Below, one piece after another: positions 1 to 11,509 of a DNA stretch of 64,000 nt. The notes beneath the pieces were generated by a model that had not been told where the DNA came from, made no database searches, and saw only the letters and a program-made list of their open reading frames with translations. Location: positions 1,488,001 to 1,552,000 of the forward strand of contig OX344757.2 of NCBI GenBank assembly GCA_947034885.2. Direction: 5' to 3'. Position 1 is the first letter of the stretch, and each line of letters starts with the position of its first letter. A program made the translations under genes and the position numbers. Source of the DNA: Thuidium tamariscinum. Taxonomy: Eukaryota > Streptophyta > Bryopsida > Hypnales > Thuidiaceae.

Positions 1-330
1 CAAATTGGTCATTTTAAAACCATGAATCCTTGCGCCTTTACGGCTTATAAGGTTCCGAAATGAACGTTGCCCTTTGGGGGATGTCACATGGAGTATTGCC
101 AATGCACCCTAATCGTACCTCCTTTTTTGCAATAGCCTGCTCAGTAGCTTGGAGGGGTGTTGTCCAATAATCATAAGTTATGCTTCGGCCGCAATATTTA
201 TGGTGCCACATCGATAGACTTTTGACTTCAAATGATTTGATGTTGTCCTCTCGGTGGTATACGCTGTGTGAGACTTTCACATTTGATCTTTATCTACTTA
301 CACTGGTCTCATGGGCTTCGTTTCCTGCAG

Positions 331-1765
331 CTGGTGATACGGTCACTCTGCGGCCACCAGATCCCTCCACACTTCCGTATGTGGCAAGAATTGAACATAT
401 CGAGCTGGACTCTGCAGAGAGAATAACACTGAAAGTGCGCTGGTACTACCGACCTGAAGAATCAGCTGGCGGGCGTCGGCAATTTCATGGCTCCAAGGAG
501 CTTTTCCTCTCGGACCACTACGACGTTTGTAGCCCGGAGGCTGTGGAAAACAAGTGTACAATCCATACTTTCAAGGATTACACACGCCTGGAGGATGTAG
601 GAGCAGATGATTATTTCTGTCGATTCGACTACAATGCAAGTGCCGGGACGTTTACGCCAGATCGTGTTGCTGTGTAAGAAAATTGCTTCTTTTGTTGTGC
701 ACGTTAACCTAATCCTGGAGGCATGTTTTTTTTGTAATAGGAAGTAGGGGAAATCACCACTGTGAACGCACCGACTGCATGAAAATTGATGTGATTACCG
801 AGTTAATACATCTTATTATCTTCACATGGTCATTTGGAAATTGTATACTTGAGGGACTCGGAAAATTTGTTTACTCGTTTGACCCCATTCATGAGGTGAG
901 AATATAGAAGCTAAAATCTTACAGAACTTATGAGGGCCATTTGCAAACGATTGTTGATGAAGTTGAAACAGGTTGGGACCTTTAGTATTCAACTCGAACA
1001 ACCGATAGCCGAATAACCAGTGACCAAATTATAGCGAGAAACCAAAATGAAAGATTCCCAGTATGTCTTGAAATATATTTTGGAAGTGAAGGACCATTAC
1101 CACACTAGGGTAGAGTCTGATCACTCTAACTTTAATAAAAAATTCCAAAGAAAAATGGGTTAAAAGTTTGCACTTAAGTGCATCCAAAACTTAGTTCATT
1201 AGAGGGGATTTGAATCCAAAAGAAGACCGTTTTAGGGCTGTTCCCAAGCTGTGAACCAGTAGGGACAATGGGACATTGAGACTTTAGGGTTAGCTTTAGG
1301 GACAATGGGACAATGGGCTTAACTGTTTTTCTCAGTACTCTTTCCTTCACTCAGTATATGTGTCGTCTCTCAACCTTTCAAAGTAGTGAGCTATTTGCAC
1401 TTGAATTACAGTGCACTTGAACCGTATGTACGATTCTCAGGATAGCTATCATGATCTTCTGATGCATTTTGCAGGTATTGCAAGTGTGAGATGCCCTACA
1501 ATCCAGATGATTTGATGGTTCAATGCGAGATCTGCAAGGACTGGTAATATTCATTTTGAAGTTGGCACCTAAGACACTCTGAATGAAAGCCATGTTCTCA
1601 AATTCCAAGTATCTAATGGCACTATCATACTGGGTGCATTGCTGCTTGGAGATTAAATTGGTGCAACTGCTTTTCTACAGGTTCCATCCGCAGTGTGTCA
1701 TGCTGACTTCGGAGGACATAAAGAACGTCAAAAACTTCACTTGCCCTGACTGCGTCAATAATTGA
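331..1765 (+). CDS. EBS: BAH-PHD chromatin reader, EBS/SHL family (3' part, three exons)
   Basis: A nuclear reader of histone H3 tails that in Arabidopsis represses flowering and germination genes. Exons run 331-673, 1475-1543 and 1681-1765; both introns (674-1474, 1544-1680) are GT-AG and the phases join cleanly, giving about 165 residues. The first exon encodes most of a BAH domain, starting at GDTVTLRPPD and including WYYRPEESAGGRRQFHGSKE and the family signature FTPDRVAV. The other two encode a C4HC3 PHD finger (YCKCEMPYNPDDLMVQC, then CKDWFHPQC, then CPDC). The first exon begins in phase after an acceptor ending at 330, so an upstream exon with the start codon and about 25-40 residues must exist; I find none in 1-330, which reads as intron. 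The RPEES-GGRRQFHG wording is closer to EBS than to SHL as I recall them. Oddly, the protein stops three residues after the last zinc cysteine, whereas known members have a C-terminal tail. No stops or frameshifts are visible. Confidence 0.93.
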
Positions 1766-2963
1766 AGCCATCCTACTCTGAACTCAGTTATCCGACCCGC
1801 ATTGGCGTTATCTTAATGGCTACCGTAATAGGGAAGCAAACCCAGATGGTGGAATTTCGTTACAGGAGGGCAAGAGTCCTCAACCATGTTCTTTATTTGA
1901 GTATCAGTCTACATTTTTGGCAGGCCTAGGTCACAAAATATCTTTCTTCTTTAGCTGGATTACAGATTTTCAAGTCACAACTGTTTAATCTATTGCGGAG
2001 TAATTTACTTAGGATTTGACGGAATGTCTTCTTTGGAAAGTTTTGACTGGATGCTTAAATGCTATTGAAAATTTACATTTTTCCCCATCACATACTTACT
2101 ATTATACCCGGACAGTTTTGTCGATGCAGCAAGTTATTTATGCCACTCAGATCCTTGCTGCATACGGGATCTTAAGTTAGTGGATATCGTTTTCATTTCA
2201 AAAATAGTTCAACATGTTCAGGTGTAAGATTTTGGGAGATGTATTGAGCTGTGGAGAGGTCTTTGGATGTAAGAAGTAAATCTGTTGAGATCAAATTTTA
2301 TGCCTAAATATTGAGATTCTTATGCAATTTTAAAGTGGAAGGTTGGAGAGTGTAGAAGATGACCCTCTTTCAATTCAAAGATGAGTGGTCATAGACAATT
2401 ATCCAAGTCATGTTTACATCACAAAGTATGTTATTGAATAGATGAATTATTTTTGGTATTAGGAGGTTGGTGAGATATTGGTGTATGAGATAGGGACATG
2501 TTCCTAACAATTTGAGTATCTTTCATCTTAGACAACTTAGTGTCCAACACTATATGGCTATATTTGATGCATTTGATTTAAACATGAACAAGTTAAATTG
2601 ACAAGAGATCTTTTTAACCCTTGAAGGATGTTGAGGACCAAAAGTGTCAAATTGGATGATTTCATATTTCATTATAGAAACAAAGATGGCACCTTCAATG
2701 TCTCATGCATTGGTTCATTAATCAAAGCATTTGGTAATTGCTTGGTCTTGGGAGACCCATCCTTCAACTCTTATTTTAGTTCACTTTTTCTTTCACCTTC
2801 TATAGGTGCGTTGTATAATCAATGAAGTACTTCCCTTAATTTTAAACTATTTGAACTTGTGCAAATTTAAATAGAGGTATATAAGAAAAAGATACAAAGA
2901 CTTAAATTAATCATGAGTTCATTCAACTTTGAGAGTTGCAGGAGAAATAAATTGAAATCTCCA
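1766..2963. other. 3' flank of the EBS-like gene; no gene seen
   Basis: This stretch holds the 3' UTR of the BAH-PHD gene, whose end I cannot place, and AT-rich spacer. About 2,300-2,480 resembles 12,880-13,090 in HGO intron 1 (both have AAAGTGG-AGG followed about 50 bp later by TTCAAAGAT-AGTGG), so it is probably an old dispersed repeat. A 65-codon open frame at 2628-2825 matches nothing I recognise and is probably chance. Confidence 0.5.
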
Positions 2964-4225
2964 TTAGACTAGTTGCAATCTTGGTTTTCCTGCCCTTGTT
3001 GATGACGATTTTGGAAATCGTTCCATGTGCTGTCTTCCTGCTAAGCAACAATGGCATATTTTCTTTGGATAGTCTATCTGTGGTAATCCGACTACGGCAG
3101 CTGAGCGAGACAAGTATTGCAAACTCTCATGACTTAGATGTCCCATTCAACGATGCCATAGCGTTGATATATTTGAATGATTTGTAACTAAGGCATGATT
3201 GATCGGTTTGAAACAATAGAGACCATTCAAAGAGTCACGATGCCTAGATGCAACAACTTGGGTCATGATTATTCACAATCCAACAATTATGACTAGAAAA
3301 TATAACTCGATGTCCTGAATCAGCGAGAGCTCCAATTGAAACAAGATTCTTTGTCATGCTAGGAACATAGAGAACATCTTTAAGCTTTATTTCACCAGAA
3401 TTTGTACGTATTGTTGTAGTACCAAAACTTTTGACAGGGTGAGACTCTCCCCTTCCAGTTCGGATTTCATTAATTTGCACTCCAGATGTACTTGGTTGTG
3501 GATCTAGTTTCTCATAGTTTGCTGCTACGTGACCAGATGCTCCACTGTCTAAGTACCATGGCCCATTTCCCCAATGATAATATAGAGCATAGTATGGATC
3601 ATAGTACTGTTGTGTTATCTGAGACTCGAAAAACTCAACGGAATTTGCAAAGCCCGTACCTCTAGGAGTAGCATTCTTTTGATTGGGTTGTGAGTTGCGA
3701 GGCGATTTGCAATCTCGAGCTAGATGTCCTGGTTTCTGGCAATTGTAGTATATAATCGGTGTCCGGAATGGTAGATAATACCCTCGACCAGGGAAACTTC
3801 AACCAGGAAAGTTGCCTCATCCTCTGAAGGTTGTCGGCCATCTAGCACCTCGCCCTCGATTTGTTGTTGGAGGTTGCTAGACCAATGCTTGCTTGGTGAA
3901 GCTTGCCGCAAGAGCGTCTGCATCACCGAGTTGTTGATCTCGATGCTGACGTTGGTGGGATTCTGAAAGCAAGTTGGCACTGAGTCTTTCAAAGCTAATT
4001 GACTCGTTGAGATGCGAGAGAGTTTGAACGGTGCTCTCATATGATTTGGGCAGTCCATTGAGGATGATCTGGTTCACGTTTTGATCCGATAATTTTTCAC
4101 CCATGATATTGAGTTTGTTCTTCAGCTCCCTTGCTTGCTTGAGATATTCTTCAATGGATCCTCCTTCCCTCATTTTTAGCGTTTGCAACTGGCTCATGAG
4201 TGTCAATACTTGTGACTGATCTCTA

Positions 4226-4377
4226 CAGGAAGAACGGGAGGGCGTTACCCCCTGGGGTATTTTTTGTAGCATGTAACTATACCCCCCTTTGACTTTCTGT
4301 TTTCAGAAAGTCAAAGGGGGGTATAGTTACATGCTACAAAAAATACCCCGGGGGGTAACGCCCTCCCGTTCTTCCTG
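4226..4377. mobile_element. Nearly perfect 152-bp hairpin inserted in copia gag
   Basis: Arms 4226-4299 and 4304-4377 (74 bp each) are exact inverted complements except for one position, which would still form a G-U pair in RNA, and they are separated by a TTTT loop. On the element's coding strand AGAG occurs on both sides of the hairpin, consistent with a short 3-4 bp target duplication. The flanking gag reading (ALRD ... FQSR then RDQSQVLTLM) is interrupted precisely by the hairpin, so it entered after the retroelement. It could be a foldback or MITE-like element with no unique middle. The arms are GC-rich, unlike the surrounding DNA. Confidence 0.85.
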
Positions 4378-4861
4378 TGCTCTAGACTGAAATTAATCTC
4401 TGAGGGCTTTCCAAGCAAGCGCTGGATCAGAAAAATCTACAATTAAATCAACAAGGTCGTCAGATACTGATAGAATGATTAGTCTACATGCCAATATCTT
4501 TTTCTTCTTGAGTTGTGTCTCCATTAAAGATTCTCCGTCGATAGTAACTGGAAACACCGTGTGAGTCTGTTGATTCTCCATAATAGCCCACTGATTTTCA
4601 GCTCTCAATATGGCTCTCATCTTGAGAGCCCAAACATAGTAATTTGACATTACCTTTAATTAGTCACCATCTCTAATCGTAATGCTTGAACTCTCTGCCA
4701 TACTCTCTACCTTGTTTTCTCTCTGGCTTTAAAAAATATATATATGCGCAACTTAGGAACAGTGCTTCAGTAAGGTTCTCTCTCCTTCTCTAATCGCTTT
4801 GATTTTGGCTAACATCGCAATCTATCTACTAACTTTAACTTCTACCACCGCTCTGATACCA

Positions 4862-5078
4862 TGTTGAACAAACAATCTTGATGAATTGGAGATCTGTTTA
4901 AGTTGTACCGAAGTACATTTACAATGAAATATTGACGATATATACAAGGCCAAGGATCGGAGTACTATAGCTACAGTATCGGATGAATGAATCCAAAGAA
5001 TGAATCTAAGTAACTGATCTACGCGTCTACTATATATGTTTGTCGTAGTATATAGGTTGTTGAGCGTAATATTCAACA
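4862..5078 (-). repeat. 5' LTR of the copia fragment (217 bp)
   Basis: On the plus strand the LTR begins TGTTGAA and ends TTCAACA, a perfect 7-bp terminal inverted repeat with the standard TG..CA ends. It directly abuts the primer-binding site at 4861, which fixes this edge. No second copy of this LTR was seen in the window. Confidence 0.85.
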
Positions 5079-5496
5079 AGAACTCTAAAGTTTTTAAGTT
5101 GGTTCAGAACGCTGTGATATTTTGAAGTCAATCAAAGTCAAAATTGCACCTCGTTTGAAATTTCAGCATGTTTTGGAGAGAGAAATATCTCCCAACTTAA
5201 TAAATCTTCTTGCTAAATCTTCAATGTTACAGAGGAAACACCCAAAACCATCCAAATAAGGAATTCAACGTAGTTGGAGGCACTTTTTTCTAAAAATAAT
5301 ATTTTTTTAGTACTAGCAAATGAAAATTATGAATATTGAAAAAAAATAGATTTTTCGAATGCCATATGTAATTAATTTTTATGATTTTTCAAAGTGTTGG
5401 CCTCCTAGATTACTAGAATTGTTCAATAGATGCCCACAAATCTTAATGATGCTAAAATCAGTAGTGAGCCAATCACATTTTGGTATATGTCTTTAA

Positions 5497-6014
5497 CTCC
5501 TAAAGGACGAAACTGCCTTTTTTGGCATCATAGCAATTTTGGGCAGCTCACTATGGATGGATTTTTTAATTTTTTTTCTTTGAAATTTTGACACAACGTG
5601 AGCTTGAGGAGTAGCTTCAAGGTCCAACAATTTTCATAGCTTTTGACCTCATGGTTAAAAAGTTATGGCATGACAAGTGATTTTCTCTACTCGGCAGGTA
5701 ATCCAGGCAGACCAAAAAACTTCTTCAAAAATCACTTTTAAAAAAAAATTGAAAACTGAAATAGATTCTTTGAACTTTTATATACATGTGAAGCTTCGAA
5801 TCATTCCATTTGGACTTATGAAGTGAAAGTTATGAAGATTTTAAGTTTGTGGGTGGGTATGGAGTTTCAAAGCTATGAAAATTGTTGGGCCTTAAAGCTA
5901 CTCCTTGGGCACACGTTGTGTCAAAATTTCAAAGAAAAAAAATAAAAACTCCATCCATAGTGAGTTGCCCAAAATTGCTATGATGCCAAAAAAGGTAGTT
6001 TTGTCCTATAGGGG
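5497..6014. mobile_element. TTAA-flanked foldback element, short type (copy A)
   Basis: A 518-bp element exactly between TTAA at 5493-5496 and TTAA at 6015-6018. The ends are CTCCTAAAGGACG and GTCCTATAGGGG. Beyond the short termini, roughly 150 bp at each end are inverted copies of each other: TTTTGGCATCATAGCAATTT at the left pairs with AAATTGCTATGATGCCAAAA at the right, and GTCCAACAATTTTCATAGCT with AGCTATGAAAATTGTTGGGC. A single-stranded copy would fold into a long hairpin around a central part of about 200 bp. There is no open frame, so it is non-autonomous. It is one member of the family described in the findings. Confidence 0.85.
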
Positions 6015-6230
6015 TTAATATGTGTCAACGAATTAGAGTCATGCATTTGGCAAATACATTAATTGTAGTTTAGGGACGGTTTTGGATGAGTCTCAGGTCC
6101 ACTACAAGGTACAAGGACGGTTTTGGATGTTTCTCTCTTAAAATCTTTTTGCTTGTGTACCACCTTTCAGATGCTCACATAATACTCAGTCTGCCCCAAA
6201 ATAATATTGTGGTTGGAGAAATGTAGTCAA

Positions 6231-6651
6231 TTCCTAAAGAACCAAGTTGTGTTTTTTGGCAACATAGTGATTTTGGCCAATTCATTACGAATGGAGTTTG
6301 TTTTGTTTTGTTTTTGAAATTTTGGCACAACATGTGCCCAAGGATTAGTTTTTAAGGACCAACAATACCTACCAACAAACTGAAATTCCTCATATCTTTC
6401 ATCTCATTAAATATAATGGGATGATTCAAAGCTTCTCATGTACACATAATTCTAAAGAATCAATTTCAAATTTTTATTTTTTCAATAACTTTTTAACCAT
6501 AGAGTCAAAAATTATGAAAATTGTTGGACCTAAAATGTACTCTTTGGGCACATGTTATGTCAAAATTTCAAAGAAAAAAATAAAAGCTTTATTTGTTGTG
6601 AATTGCCTAAAATTGCTATGTTGCCAAAAAATGCATTTTGGTCCTTTTGGA
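6231..6651. mobile_element. TTAA-flanked foldback element, short type (copy B)
   Basis: A 421-bp relative of copy A, with left end TTCCTAAAGAACCAAG preceded by TCAA (one change from TTAA) and right end GGTCCTTTTGGA followed by TTAA at 6652-6655. It keeps the subterminal TTTTTTGGCAACATAGTGAT and its complement near the right end. It is more decayed than copy A and sits only about 215 bp from it. An open frame at 6421-6660 lies inside it and looks like chance. Confidence 0.75.
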
Positions 6652-6655
6652 TTAA

Positions 6656-9600
6656 AATAAGCTCAAATTTTGTCAAAAAATTGTAGTATCATGTGCTTAC
6701 AGTATGTTTTTCAATATTGTGTGCTTGTACAATAATATGTGTATTGTTAGAATGCTATACTATAACAAATCATTATTTACATATTTGTTTTGCTAGTGCA
6801 ATTCCAAATTCAGTTGATTTTAAGTAGTTTTTTCAACCACAAAATTATTTTGGAGCATAGGAATATTCTTAAAGGTTGAAGTTTTTCTATAGCCAATGTG
6901 GATTGAATTGTTTGTATTATAAAGGACTACAATTCATGGAGAAGCTTGCATTCAAGAGTTTCTTTAGTAAAAGGAGATTTGATCGGGATTTTAGCTTAAA
7001 CAAAGGGGCTGTGGCTTCAAAGTTCGAGAATGTTGTATAGGATGACTGCAAGAAACACTTGTTCTATTTTTTATCCCTTTATCCTTAGATAGGTGTTTTT
7101 TTGCCAATAATTTTTGCATTATATGTCTATTTGGCATGAAATTTGGAATGAACATACACGTGGTAGTTGCAAACACTGAATAATTTTTTCAATTCTTTAA
7201 AATTTAGTTTACTTTTTTTTAAATTGCCTTCAATTGGATGCCTACCTTAGCCAATTTGGAACTTCAAATCCTATTTTTTACCACAATTGAGAATTTGAAG
7301 CCACAAATTGGACATGATAGAAATCTATTAACATTACAAGGATTAACAATGAGTTTTTATGAAAATAGCAACATGTCAGTTTTTCAAAATGGGGTCAAAG
7401 TGATTTTTTTTGCATGAAGGCTACAAAGAGGAAAAAATTTCCTACAAGAATTCTTTGGTGCAATGCTAGGACAATCTTTTCTAACAAAATGGATTCTTTT
7501 ATGTGAGCTTTTTGAATATTTATTGAATTACAAAAAATGTAAAGGTCGACAAATTCTTTTCCTACTATTTTTGCTTCAAATGGCTTTTGTAGTACTTTGT
7601 AGCAGTCTATAATATTGCATAATATTGTATACTATATCAATTGATAAGATCTAAAGGCATCTTACATCAACAATTGAAATCTATAAAGGTATTGTTGACA
7701 CATAGTACTAAAGATTTTATGGTTGAAAATTGCAATTTTGAGCCAAAAACATGAAGTGTTTCTTTCATTCACCCTACATAATCAAGTTCAATAATCTTAC
7801 AAACTACTTATTGTATCATTCAAAATATTTGCATAATATGGAATATATCAATTGGCATTTTTTTGTACAATCAATAATCAACATTTATACAATCACAATC
7901 AAGCATACTAAATTTTTGCTTTAGAAAAAAGAAGCTTTATTTTGGAAGAATTGTTTTTTTAAATCTCATGGTTTTATACAATAATTGATGGAAAAACAAT
8001 GGAGATGAATTGTTTTTAGTATGATTGGATTAATGTATAGAAAAAATCCATATGCACATCTTTCTTCTACAACAATTTTTAAAAAGAAATTCCCTCTATG
8101 GAAATTTTAATGTTAAGGTGACAAATGTCCAAATTTGGAAAAATAGATGTGTCTATATTTTAATATTACACTAGTCACTATAAATCATTCATGTGTGTTT
8201 ATGAATTAAAAGAAATCCACATTTATAAAATCTATAAAGTTATATTTAAGAGTCTAAGAGTCAGTATTGATAGATATTGGTTTTTCAAAAAATATTCAAA
8301 GACTAATATCTTCTTAATCAAGTTTTTATATTTTTTATCCAATAATAGCATAAAGAACTATAATACGTTGTGTAATATTTACTTTAGAATACATATCCCT
8401 CCCTACATTCAACCTTCTCATACAATTATCAACCTTCTCACACATCTATCCAATACTTAATTATTCTAAGATAAAAATGTTGGTATCGGTCTAAGACACC
8501 TTTGGATATTTGGTACATTTTAGCTATAACAATGGCATCATCCGAAAGACCTAGGTCAAACTTTCCAAGGAGGCACACAAGGAGGCTATCTAGGTTAAAG
8601 TCTACTATTCTCCAAAAATCAAATCCAACACAAATACTCTATTTGGAAAATTTCTTCAAGGACCTTGTTAACAAACATCATGCATAATAGGTTTTCTTAC
8701 TATGTTGGGAGACTGTGAGTTTCCGGATTGTGGAAACTCACTGAAAATTGTCCCAACAGTTGATCTAATGTAGCACAGAGACTACCACATCAGATAATAA
8801 TATTTTATTAAATTAAAAAAAAATATTATTAATTTTTTTAAATTCATTTTTAATTCATTTTTATTTTTTAATATTTTTTAATATTTTTTAATTCTGAACA
8901 GCGAAAAAACCTCTTATGTGGCATGGAAAACATGAACCATCTTTTTGGCTCATGAATTTATTTTTCAATCTCATTAAACTCCAATGACAACAAAATGTTA
9001 GGGCTTTGGAAGTTACTATCTATTCAAAAGACAAGATATAGTCATGTCATTATAAGTTACAATTGAAGTCAACAAACAAAAACAAAATTGATTTAATTTT
9101 TAAGCAAGGATGAAAAGATTTGCCCCCTTAGTGTCAAATGTATGATTTGGGATATAAAGATGTGTTTGAAGGTGAAAGGAAGCCCTAATTGACATTATAA
9201 ATTTCTAGTGGATCAACGGGACTAATTTATAAAGATAAGATGCTTTATGACATTGTTGTATAATTTTGATAAAATTTCTATGCACACAACAAACAAAAAT
9301 GGTCACATTTTGACAAAATTGTGCAAAGAATGTCTAGATCCCCTAATAACTTTTGTATTGTATAATATTTGTGAAAATGGAAATTTTTGTGGTTTTTTTT
9401 AGAGGGCACCATATTCAAATTTAATAATTTTTTCTATTTTTAGGCATCTATTGAATTATAAATCACAACTTTACTTAAGTATTTGGCATGGAATGCCAAC
9501 CTTGACTATAAGGTACAATAACCTTTTTTGTTTAAGAGATAGTTAATTCCTTTGTAATGTTCTTAATCCCTAATGACCATTGAAAACAAATCAATTATTC

Positions 9601-9832
9601 ACAATGTTTTGAAATCTAAACTTGATAGGATAAAAAAATTGTCATATGACATAACCACATAGACCACTTGGGAATATTTTTATAATTTGTTATGCCCAAT
9701 CTACACACAACCCTTATTTCCAACTATTTACATGATTATACTATCCATACTTTCACTATTATTTCCATAATTACACAACCCATGTTTCCATTAATATATA
9801 CATTAAATAAGGTTAACTATTTTTTTATTTGT
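6656..9832. other. AT-rich spacer without recognisable genes
   Basis: I see no conserved coding segment in either strand. Short open frames at 8191-8460 and 8502-8687 have the low-complexity, Lys/Ile/Phe-rich composition expected from AT-rich DNA. A small hairpin at 8703-8758 is listed separately. Confidence 0.5.
8703..8758. repeat. Two-step inverted repeat (56 bp)
   Basis: Outer arms TGTTGGGA (8703-8710) and TCCCAACA (8751-8758) enclose inner arms GTGAGTTTCC (8715-8724) and GGAAACTCAC (8732-8741), all perfect. The segment begins TG and ends CA, but no target duplication is visible. It could be the core of a tiny element or a structured RNA; its function is unknown. Confidence 0.5.
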
Positions 9833-9834
9833 TA

Positions 9835-10289
9835 CTAGCAATTGGTGCTTGCTATGCTATGCAATCATCATTAGAATTTAGAAAATTGATATCATGAAAG
9901 CTCAAATCTCACAAAAGCACTAAATCATAGAAGCACAAAGAAGTGTTAAGCCAAGAAAATCAATGGATTTGCTACCTCTATTATATCTTCTTGTGAATCC
10001 TCTTTAATATCACCTTCATTGCAACAACTACATTATTTTTATAATATCACTCTTTGTAAAAAGTGATATTACAAAAGTGATTGCAAATTGCTACTCCTTT
10101 TCTATAATATCAAATTGTGTGACAATAAGATTTTCATATATTCATGATTGAAAACATTCTTATAAAATACTTAAAATAATTATTTTAAGGACTTATTGAA
10201 ATCAATATCATGCATTCTATTCAAATATATAAATTTTTTATTAATATGTGATACAGTGAATGCATAGCACACCAAGCACCAGCCCCTAG
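9835..10289. mobile_element. Inverted-repeat MITE with TA target duplication (455 bp)
   Basis: The left end CTAGCAATTGGTGCTTG and the right end CAAGCACCAGCCCCTAG are inverted copies, and similarity continues inward (TATGCTATGCA against TGCATAGCACAC), giving terminal repeats of about 29 bp. TA flanks both sides (9833-9834 and 10290-10291). The interior is AT-rich and non-coding, and holds a small palindrome (AATATCACT / AGTGATATT, about 10041-10068). TA duplication suggests Tc1/mariner (Stowaway-like) mobilisation; CTAG ends also occur in other plant MITEs, so the superfamily is uncertain. Confidence 0.7.
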
Positions 10290-10689
10290 TATTAATGGTA
10301 GCATTTGTGACATTAGAGAGGGAGTTATGATTTTAGTAGTATAATTATTTGTTATAGTGAGATCATTTAGACCATGTGTCCCATAGTCACATTCTAAGTA
10401 TTGTCAAAAGGCTCTTGAAGAGAAGGAATGCATTGACTATTTTTTGATATTTGGACTCTTGAATTTCAAAGGTTTTATGAATTATTATGAATTAAAAACT
10501 TTTGAAAATTACTTTTACTTTTACTATATTGTGAGAATAGCAAAAGGTACACTAGTGTTTACATGATTACTATACACATCTTTTACACTAATATTTACAT
10601 TCATGCCATGCATATGACCATCACATAATCTCACCTATGACATTCAAAAAATGTTGAAGAAACACATACAAATGGACCAAGTCAGGTTG

Positions 10690-11170
10690 GTGGCCAGAGC
10701 ACCCCAAATCAAAAACGACGACAACAACAACAACAAAATGCATGACGTTTAAATCCTACCATCCAACGTAGGCCCAACAGGGTAATTTTGGATTTTTTGG
10801 GGTAAAAGTGAAAAAAGCCTCCTAGTTTGTGCCATGTCTGGTCATAACATTCACTAGTATGTTGTGGCACTCCCTTCCTTCTATAGTGAAGGGTGTGGCA
10901 TATTTCACACCCCAACAGCCTCTTCATCTTTCATCTGTCCACTTCCTTCAATAGTTACTGATGGAACACTAGTTGGGGGTCAAATATTCCACACCCTCCA
11001 AAGACAGTGCCAACCAATGCTACTAAATGTTATGGTATGCTCTAGACCTCTCCCACCTAATTTGGGTTCTCTAAATGCAAATATGATTTCAGAATTTGCA
11101 AAAAATAAAAAATTCCTGGGTTTTCACCCGAGGTAAATCCACCGTGCTGGGCCCACCTAGGATTTTAACG
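10690..11170. repeat. Dispersed repeat upstream of HGO
   Basis: About 10745-10830 (TAAATCCTACCAT..GTAGGCCCAACAGGGTA) matches about 37119-37195, and about 11030-11105 (TATGCTCTAGACCTC then TCTCTAAATGCAAATATG) matches both 37855-37925 and 52280-52345. The same two blocks in the same order at 10.7-11.1 kb and 37.1-37.9 kb indicate two old copies of one repeat, with a partial third at 52.3 kb. A (AAC)n microsatellite lies near 10705-10735. No coding capacity is recognised. Confidence 0.55.
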
Positions 11171-11292
11171 TCCTCCCAATAAAAAAAAATGAGAAAAAAA
11201 CCCAAAAAACTTAAGTTAATAAGAAACTGAAGTCCCCATTATCCAACAACTGAACACCCAACTGAAGTCCCCGTCACGCCTGACGGGGCACC

Positions 11293-11349
11293 CACGTGGC
11301 AGGTCCATCGCGGGGAACCCACTGCCCGGCCCACTCCCAGCCTCACGTG
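11293..11349 (+). promoter_or_regulatory. Two G-boxes upstream of the HGO leader
   Basis: CACGTG occurs at 11293-11298 (as CCACGTGG) and again at 11344-11349. Both lie 160-220 bp upstream of the inferred leader splice donor at 11510, within a locally GC-rich stretch that contrasts with the AT-rich spacer. G-boxes bind bZIP and bHLH factors (light, abscisic acid, jasmonate). The transcription start is not known, so promoter assignment is inferred from position. Confidence 0.45.
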
Positions 11350-11509
11350 CCTCACTTTCGTCTTTGAGGACCCCTCCTAAATTAAAAGTTAATATGCACC
11401 ACGCCCACCACCACCGAGCTTCGCAGCACTTTGCGTCGATTTCCAACTACCCAAGCTTTCCAAAATTCCCCGCGCATCAGCTCCTCTTACAAATCTGAAA
11501 GCTCCGCAG

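Larger units (their letters stand above)
2964..5078 (-). mobile_element. Ty1/copia LTR retrotransposon fragment (broken)
   Basis: Reading on the minus strand from high to low coordinates, the parts are: an LTR at 4862-5078; a primer-binding site TGGTATCAGAGC (initiator Met tRNA type) ending at about 4861; gag of the UBN2 type (about 4650 down to 3877, with SQLQTLKMREGGSIEEYLKQ); a CCHC zinc knuckle (CQKPGHLARDC, near 3710); a protease DSGA motif (WYLDSGASGHV, near 3540); and the gag-pre-integrase region (DVLYVPSMTKNLVSIGAL near 3370, GHLSHESLQYL near 3130). The integrase core, reverse transcriptase, RNase H and second LTR are not present, and sequence below about 2964 no longer resembles the element. 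It is a fossil with several breaks. A 152-bp hairpin has inserted in the gag part. With only one LTR, age cannot be judged from an LTR pair. Confidence 0.92.

Noticed and set aside
1-30. Match of GGTCATTTTAAAACCAT to 14860-14880 as a shared regulatory element of EBS and HGO
   Set aside because: About 27 bases in two introns is better explained as a fragment of a dispersed repeat.
1204-1216. GGATTTGAATCC as a tRNA or SINE B box
   Set aside because: No A box or cloverleaf surrounds it. It lies in an intron within an old repeat.
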